DNA of 64,000 nucleotides from Paenibacillus sp. JJ-223 (GTDB lineage Bacteria > Bacillota > Bacilli > Paenibacillales > Paenibacillaceae): positions 186,001 through 250,000 of the forward strand of contig NZ_CAKMMP010000007.1 of NCBI RefSeq assembly GCF_927798175.1, read 5' to 3'. Positions 59,731 through 64,000 of the stretch are shown here, piece by piece. The notes under the pieces were generated by a model. That model was given only the letters and a program-made list of their open reading frames with translations, was not told where the DNA came from and searched no databases. Numbering within the stretch: the stretch's first letter is position 1; each line of letters starts with the position of its first letter. A program made the position numbers and the translations under genes.

Positions 59731-60404
59731 GGCGACTTCACCTCGATCTTGTACCCGATGCCGCGTACCGTCTGAATGACGAAATCATCCGCATAGTCGG
59801 CAAATCGCTGCCTGAGCCGTTTGATGTGCACGTCCACCGTACGGTCATCCCCTTCATAGTCCTCGCCCCAAACCAACCGGATCAGCTCTTCGCGGGAGAA
59901 CAAACGGCCCGGAAACTGCGCCAATTGCGAGAGCAGCTCAAACTCCTTCATCGGCAAAAAAAGAAGCGATTGCCCGTCCGACACCTCTACGTTTTTCCGG
60001 TCAATAACGATGCGATTCATGCGAATGAGATCGCTGAAGGTGCGATTGTAGCGCCGAAACAGCGCCTGGACCCGATATACCAGCTCTTCCGGCTCGAACG
60101 GCTTGGTCACGTATTCGTCCGTCCCTTTCAGATATCCCTCCCGCTTGTCCGCCAATTGGTCCTTTGCCGTAAGCAGCATGATCGGGAGATCGTAGTTCTG
60201 ACGGATGAAATCGCATAATTCCAGTCCGTCCATGCCAGGCATCATAATATCGAGGATCGCCAGATCGATGGTTTCCTTTTGCAGCAGGTTGACCGCTTCG
60301 AGCCCATCCTTCGCTTCGTGCACCTTATATCCTTCTCTCGTCATGACATGCCGCAGCAACGCCCTGATGTTTGCATCATCGTCCGCCACAAGCAGTTGTT
60401 TCAT
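59727..60404 (-). CDS. hssR: Haem-stress response regulator HssR
   Basis: A 225-residue OmpR-family regulator. The receiver has LLVADDDANIRALL, the phospho-Asp in LAILDIMMPGMDG, LLTAKDQLAD and YVTKPFEPEEL. The DNA-binding half has LPMKEFELLSQLAQFPGRLF and GEDYEGDDRTVDVHIKRLRQ, the recognition helix as in S. aureus HssR (YEGDERTVDVHIKRLRQ). ATG 60404 (GGAG 12 bases upstream); the frame to 60716 is not used. First gene of the hssR-hssS operon and expected activator of the downstream hrtBA promoter. Confidence 0.93.
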   Translation of the reverse strand: MKQLLVADDDANIRALLRHVMTREGYKVHEAKDGLEAVNLLQKETIDLAILDIMMPGMDGLELCDFIRQNYDLPIMLLTAKDQLADKREGYLKGTDEYVTKPFEPEELVYRVQALFRRYNRTFSDLIRMNRIVIDRKNVEVSDGQSLLFLPMKEFELLSQLAQFPGRLFSREELIRLVWGEDYEGDDRTVDVHIKRLRQRFADYADDFVIQTVRGIGYKIEVKSP

Positions 60405-60510
60405 ATCGTTGTTCGTCTCCTTTTGTCCCGTTTCATCCGATGCCGCAGCGTTCAGCGTTGCGGCAACAAGCCTGCACAGATGGTAGCATAAATGACCGGC
60501 GCAATGCCAG

Positions 60511-60960
60511 CTAAATGCCCAGCACCGAGATGTATTCATGCATCTCCAACTGTTCGCGCAGCCATGTCCGAAATCCATGCACCAAATCAGCCAGCCATGC
60601 GATATGCTCATCATAGGATTGACGGAATTCCTCCTCGCCATCGCCATAGAAAAAATCGACGTGCTGTTTAATCGCCTCCATAGAAGGACGTTCCCGCAAC
60701 AATGCAGCGAGCACATCCAGCCTTTTTAATATGCGTGCCCATTCCTGCTTGGAAATGACATTAAAACCATAATGGTCATATGCCGGTACTTCTCGTTCTA
60801 TGGACGTCTCTATATAGGCAAACGTCTCTTCCGTAAAGAAAACCGAGCCTTCATTCCAGCATTTCCCTTGGTAAGTGCCCGGTAAAATTTCAATATAACA
60901 ACTGCCTTCCAGCTCACTTTGATCCGTAATCATGCCTCTGCCTTGATACTCCGTCTCCAT
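60511..60960 (-). CDS. Hypothetical protein (149 aa)
   Basis: A soluble protein of unknown function. ATG 60960 is ten bases after GGGAGG; the longer frame lacks a site. It opens METEYQGRGMITDQSELEGS, with a beta-rich half (CYIEILPGTYQGKCWNEGSV), then a helical half (WARILKRLDVLAALLRERPS and YDEHIAWLADLVHGFRTWLR). No membrane segment, no catalytic motif. It resembles single-gene unknowns of Bacillales. Its frame ends about 105 bases before the hssR start. Confidence 0.72.
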   Translation of the reverse strand: METEYQGRGMITDQSELEGSCYIEILPGTYQGKCWNEGSVFFTEETFAYIETSIEREVPAYDHYGFNVISKQEWARILKRLDVLAALLRERPSMEAIKQHVDFFYGDGEEEFRQSYDEHIAWLADLVHGFRTWLREQLEMHEYISVLGI

Positions 60961-61025
60961 GCTAACCAAGCCTCCCGAAAACCGATTCATAAACGATGCG
61001 CTGCTTTGGCCTTAAAACGATGAAT

Positions 61026-61601
61026 CTAAATACTTATCGTATGCATCCCTGCTTCACCAAGAAAGTCCTGTCTGGACAAGCCCTGTTCTCCTAACAGCAA
61101 ACGATAATGCGTAATCGTGCCATCATGCGAGATGATCCACGCCCGGTCAGCCTTTTCTCGAACCCATTCCAGCAGCCGGGAGGCTTGCGCCTCGAAACGT
61201 TTTTGCTCCATCCGGTTGATGCCCTCGCCCCCTTCCCAACAGTCCATTTCCCCATCCCAAATGTAGGCCTGCGGAACAGCCAGACTCACTTCTTCTCGGG
61301 AATAGATGCGGTCGCATGCTAAAAACGAATACTCCGGATGCTGTGGAAGCATTCTCGGCCCGACGAGCGGCGTAACGATCATCCCCGGATGATTGCTTCC
61401 CGCCAAAATGAATGCCGTTTCAATCGTTCTTTTTGTCGGACTTATAAGGATTGCATCATTAGGGTGGATAAAACATCTGGCATGCAAGTGCTCCACCTGT
61501 CGTTTCCCCTGTGGCGTAAGGCCAGGATGCGTCGTATTCAACCGATGCGGGTAATCCAGCAGATGTTCCGCATGTCCATGTCTAACAAAGCTAATGTCCA
61601 T
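61026..61601 (-). CDS. Histidine phosphatase family protein
   Basis: A 191-residue phosphatase. MDISFVRHGHAEHLLDYPHR has the catalytic RHG motif, LISPTKRTIETAFIL the second arginine, and WIISHDGTITHYR the second histidine (SHDG). The family hydrolyses phosphoesters through a phospho-His intermediate. ATG 61601 follows GGAGG by nine bases; the frame to 61700 overlaps the metal operator. It is divergent from the cation efflux gene, across a 198-base gap. Substrate unknown. Confidence 0.92.
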   Translation of the reverse strand: MDISFVRHGHAEHLLDYPHRLNTTHPGLTPQGKRQVEHLHARCFIHPNDAILISPTKRTIETAFILAGSNHPGMIVTPLVGPRMLPQHPEYSFLACDRIYSREEVSLAVPQAYIWDGEMDCWEGGEGINRMEQKRFEAQASRLLEWVREKADRAWIISHDGTITHYRLLLGEQGLSRQDFLGEAGMHTISI

Positions 61602-61655
61602 CGGCGGAAGCCTCCAGAAAATCCACATACTCGGCATAATTGTTCTCCCATTTGG

Positions 61656-61684
61656 TTGACACTGGTATGGAACCCTCCTATAAT
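61656..61684 (+). promoter_or_regulatory. Consensus sigma-A promoter of the cation efflux gene
   Basis: TTGACA (61656-61661), a 17-base spacer and TATAAT (61679-61684) match the consensus exactly, directed at the efflux gene at 61800. The strength implies that a repressor normally keeps it off; a fitting operator lies just downstream. Confidence 0.85.
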
Positions 61685-61695
61685 AAGGATAACAA

Positions 61696-61721
61696 AACAT
61701 ATGAACGAACGCTCATATGTT
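61696..61721. promoter_or_regulatory. ArsR/CzrA-type operator
   Basis: AACATATGA and TCATATGTT (61696-61704, 61713-61721) are perfect nine-base arms around eight bases. An alternative reading pairs TATGAAC with GTTCATA (61700-61706, 61719-61725). Both resemble the operators of zinc-sensing SmtB/CzrA repressors. It starts 12 bases past the -10, ideal for blocking elongation. The repressor gene is not in this window. Confidence 0.65.
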
Positions 61722-61799
61722 CATACAAAATGGTTTTCATTGATTTACACTCAATCACAATCATAACCGAAACAATGCATTACAAAGGAGAGGATTTCA

Positions 61800-62777
61800 A
61801 TGTCCGCACAGCAACACGATCATCAGCATGACCATGGGCATCACCACCATGGAGCGAACGCCAACAAAAAAGTGCTTTTATTCTCTTTCATCATCATTAC
61901 GGGTTATATGATCGTCGAGGCCATCGGCGGTTTTATGACCAACAGCCTGGCCCTGATCTCCGATGCGGGTCACATGCTGTCCGATGCCATTGCGCTTGGC
62001 GTGGCGCTGCTCGCATTCACGTTTGGCGCAAAAGCCGTCAATATGGGCAAAACGTTCGGCTATCGCCGCTTTGAAATACTGGCCGCCGCTCTGAACGGGA
62101 TTACGCTTATCGCCATTTCCTTGTACATTTTCTATGAAGCCATCGAGCGCTTCCTCCATCCGCCCGAAGTCGCCACGCTCGGCATGTTGATCATCAGCGT
62201 CATCGGCCTGCTCGTCAACATTCTTGTTGCGTGGATCATGATGCGTGGAAGCGATACGGACCATAACCTGAACATGCGCGGTGCCTACCTGCACGTCATC
62301 AGCGACATGCTGGGCTCCATCGGCGCCATCGCTGCCGCCCTGCTTATGATGTTCTTCGGCTGGGGCTGGGCCGATCCGCTCGCCAGCGTCATTGTAGCTG
62401 CACTGGTGCTGCGCAGCGGATTTTACGTCACCAAATCGGCGCTGAATGTGCTGATGGAAGGAACGCCTGCCAACGTGGACGTGGGCGATCTGGTAGAGAC
62501 GATCCAACAAGTCGACGGCGTAAAAGGCGTGCATGACGTACACGTTTGGTCCATCACGAGCAACCTGAATGCACTGACCGCCCATGTGGTGGTAGACGGA
62601 ACGCTGAGCATTTACGAAGCCGAGGTGCTTGTGCAGAAGATCGAACATATGCTGGAGCATAAAGAAATCAAACACGTCACCCTGCAAGTGGAGTCCGAGA
62701 AACATCTGCATGACACCTCCGTGTTATGCACCGTCAAAGCCGATGCGCCGGATGCGCATGCGCATCATCATCACTGA
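61800..62777 (+). CDS. czcD: Cation diffusion facilitator, zinc/cobalt efflux (CzcD-like)
   Basis: A 325-residue proton-coupled metal exporter in the cytoplasmic membrane. It has His-rich tails at both ends (DHQHDHGHHHHG and HAHHHH), six helices, the metal site LISDAGHMLSDAI (H-x3-D) in helix II and LHVISDMLGSIG in helix V, and the cytoplasmic ferredoxin-like domain DVHVWSITSNLNALTAHV. AAAGGAGAGG precedes ATG. It has a 110-base leader, a strong promoter and an ArsR-type operator. Zinc is the likeliest metal, as with B. subtilis CzcD. Confidence 0.95.
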   Translation: MSAQQHDHQHDHGHHHHGANANKKVLLFSFIIITGYMIVEAIGGFMTNSLALISDAGHMLSDAIALGVALLAFTFGAKAVNMGKTFGYRRFEILAAALNGITLIAISLYIFYEAIERFLHPPEVATLGMLIISVIGLLVNILVAWIMMRGSDTDHNLNMRGAYLHVISDMLGSIGAIAAALLMMFFGWGWADPLASVIVAALVLRSGFYVTKSALNVLMEGTPANVDVGDLVETIQQVDGVKGVHDVHVWSITSNLNALTAHVVVDGTLSIYEAEVLVQKIEHMLEHKEIKHVTLQVESEKHLHDTSVLCTVKADAPDAHAHHHH

Positions 62778-62812
62778 GTGAACGACAAGCCTGGCATCGC
62801 GGAAAATAAGAC

Positions 62813-62850
62813 GAGGGTCGTCTCCTGATCGAAGGAGCGGCCCTCATTTT
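62813..62850 (+). terminator. Intrinsic terminator after the cation efflux gene
   Basis: GAGGG and CCCTC close a stem that continues CTCCT/AGGAG around GATCGA, followed by ATTTTTATTTT. Confidence 0.8.
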
Positions 62851-62892
62851 TATTTTGGTGGCTAGGTGGCAACGTTGCGATCTTACCGTTCG

Positions 62893-63366
62893 CTATAAAT
62901 CGAAATCCGCCCTCTCTCGATGGCTGGAGCTAAAAATAGAACTAGGATAATTTATGGCTATAGGCGGAATGCGGTCTTCCGGAAAAAATTGAAGCTGCTT
63001 CATCTCTTCGTTTTCCCGCTGCAGCTCACCCTCGCGAATCGTACACTCAAACACAATCGTGATATATTCAACCTGATGCCCGTTCGCATACGTAAATCGG
63101 TAGGTTTCTCCGCCATATACGCCAATGATCCGTTCCGGATGAATCGTTAAACCTGTTTCTTCGAATGCTTCCCGAATCATGGCTTCCGCCGGCGTTTCTC
63201 CCAGCTCGATCGCTCCCGCGATCAAGCCCCACTTCTCTTCATGATGCTTCCTGCCAAACAACATTTCACCATGTTCATTACGGATCACTCCGGCCACGCC
63301 TGGCATAAAAATCAGCTGGTTGCTGACCTTTTCTCTCAAGTTTTTATAATAATCCGACATGCCCAT
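62893..63366 (-). CDS. Nudix hydrolase
   Basis: A 157-residue Nudix protein. The box GAIELGETPAEAMIREAFEE followed by TGL is complete, preceded by HEEKWGLIA. The N-terminus MGMSDYYKNLREKVSNQLIF and GVAGVIRNEHGEMLFGRK match the group with the Nudix gene at 35515; the two are likely paralogues. AGGAGGT eight bases before the ATG. It is convergent with the cation efflux gene. Substrate not identifiable. Confidence 0.93.
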   Translation of the reverse strand: MGMSDYYKNLREKVSNQLIFMPGVAGVIRNEHGEMLFGRKHHEEKWGLIAGAIELGETPAEAMIREAFEETGLTIHPERIIGVYGGETYRFTYANGHQVEYITIVFECTIREGELQRENEEMKQLQFFPEDRIPPIAINYPSSIFSSSHRERADFDL

Positions 63367-63416
63367 AAGAGGACACCTCCTATACTCGCTCTACCCGTCT
63401 GCCGCCTGCCTTCCGT

Positions 63417-64000
63417 TCATTCCTCCTGAGCACTGGGCTCATCTGCAAAATGCTCGAAATAATCCGCAAATGTCCGATAGAGCCATACAAAATGATCGAC
63501 CTCAAGCTCATAATGTCCCGTGAATTCCACGTGAGTCGGTTGACCTTGATCCTGGATGATGCGGTGTCCGTATTCACCTAACCATACGCTCTGAAAAGCC
63601 AGCTTGGCCTGAACGGCAACACTTAGAGCCCGAAACCAATCCCTAACGGAAAGCGACCGAGAGAAGACGCCGTCCAATTTCCATTTTTGCGGAATGAAAT
63701 GCACGATCATTTCGTCTTCCTCGCCTTCCATTTCCTCTTCCACGACTAGGATCCCGCCTAGCGACACTTTTAAATTTTCGCCAATGTGCTTATAAGCCAA
63801 TGCCTTTCGAGATTGAGGGACCGAACCGTATGACACGCCATACTCGTTCTCTCCATACCCGTCTTCCAGATACTTCATAATGGGTGCATCCAGATCTACA
63901 AGGATTACAAGTTCGTCCTCTTCCATGATGCGCCCGTGATTTTCAACATATTGACGCAGGGCTGCTCTCTGCTCTTTCCTGATGATAAGAGAGTACTTCT
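63417..64000 (-). CDS. Hypothetical protein (partial, N-terminus beyond the right edge)
   Basis: At least 194 codons to the window edge. An ATG at 63926 is possible, but no ribosome site precedes it and the frame continues open with coding-like sequence (SLIIRKEQRAALRQYVENHG) to the last base, so the gene probably starts outside. The rest reads MEEDELVILVDLDAPIMKYL, then beta strands and a helical C-terminus (FVWLYRTFADYFEHFADEP). No family recognised. It ends about 50 bases before the Nudix start and may be co-transcribed with it. Confidence 0.7.
   Translation of the reverse strand, partial: KYSLIIRKEQRAALRQYVENHGRIMEEDELVILVDLDAPIMKYLEDGYGENEYGVSYGSVPQSRKALAYKHIGENLKVSLGGILVVEEEMEGEEDEMIVHFIPQKWKLDGVFSRSLSVRDWFRALSVAVQAKLAFQSVWLGEYGHRIIQDQGQPTHVEFTGHYELEVDHFVWLYRTFADYFEHFADEPSAQEE

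Noticed and set aside
61878..62711. 277-codon minus-strand frame opposite the cation efflux gene
   Set aside because: His/Asp-rich antisense product; the CDF protein on the plus strand is unmistakable.
1..64000. tRNA, rRNA, CRISPR arrays, insertion sequences, prophage genes
   Set aside because: Looked for by eye; no cloverleaf-like arms with anticodon, no spaced direct repeats and no transposase, integrase or phage structural protein was seen.

Overview
The window looks like a chromosomal stretch of a Gram-positive, endospore-forming Bacillota, most probably a Paenibacillus-type organism. The reasons are strong GGAGG-type ribosome binding sites in front of nearly every gene, frequent GTG and TTG starts, a lipoprotein signal on the sugar-binding protein, a Spo0M homologue, a Bce-type peptide-sensing module, a HssRS-HrtAB module, and a very large membrane-tethered solute-binding protein. 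This assignment is an inference from gene content. I saw no rRNA, tRNA, CRISPR array, transposase or prophage gene.

Layout. 1-7.9 kb: a CUT1 sugar ABC importer operon (lipoprotein SBP, tethered 976-residue SBP with two beta-sandwich modules, two permeases, the last cut by the window edge), with a divergent LacI-type regulator and likely operators between them. 8-13.2 kb: RtcB ligase plus a DUF4272 protein, a tiny membrane-protein cassette, two acetyltransferases and an AT-rich orphan gene. 13.7-18.2 kb: response regulator, histidine kinase, ATPase and permease of a Bce-type module, with a palindrome in front of the transporter genes that fits the BceR motif. 18.2-33.8 kb: single-gene metabolic and housekeeping functions (methyltransferases, GNATs, a YfiT/DinB protein, an AAC(6')-Ie-like acetyltransferase, cupin, Spo0M, kinase, glycosyltransferase, Nudix, S66 peptidase, HAD, and YdbS/YdbT PH-domain proteins).

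33.8-48.6 kb: an almost unbroken minus-strand run of small genes. It includes two phospholipase-C-like paralogues, an HExxH protein and, at 44997-47068, two tandem proteins that match domains III-V of elongation factor G but have no GTPase domain. They sit just downstream of an SMC/OLD-like ATPase and upstream of an isochorismatase-type hydrolase and several unknown small genes. I consider this the most novel element of the window. 48.7-51.9 kb: a GT2-GtrA fusion, a phosphodiester glycosidase and a radical SAM protein. 52-56.1 kb: small enzymes and unknowns, including a formylglycine-generating-enzyme-like protein.

56.4-60.4 kb: a haem-stress module, HssR-HssS followed on the same strand by HrtB-HrtA, with a HssR-type direct repeat in front of hrtB. 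61.6-62.8 kb: a zinc/cobalt cation diffusion facilitator with a consensus sigma-A promoter and an ArsR/CzrA-type operator. 62.9-64 kb: a Nudix hydrolase and an unknown gene that runs off the right edge.

Many genes use a start downstream of the longest possible one. Starts here were chosen by the Shine-Dalgarno sequence and by the family's usual N-terminus.
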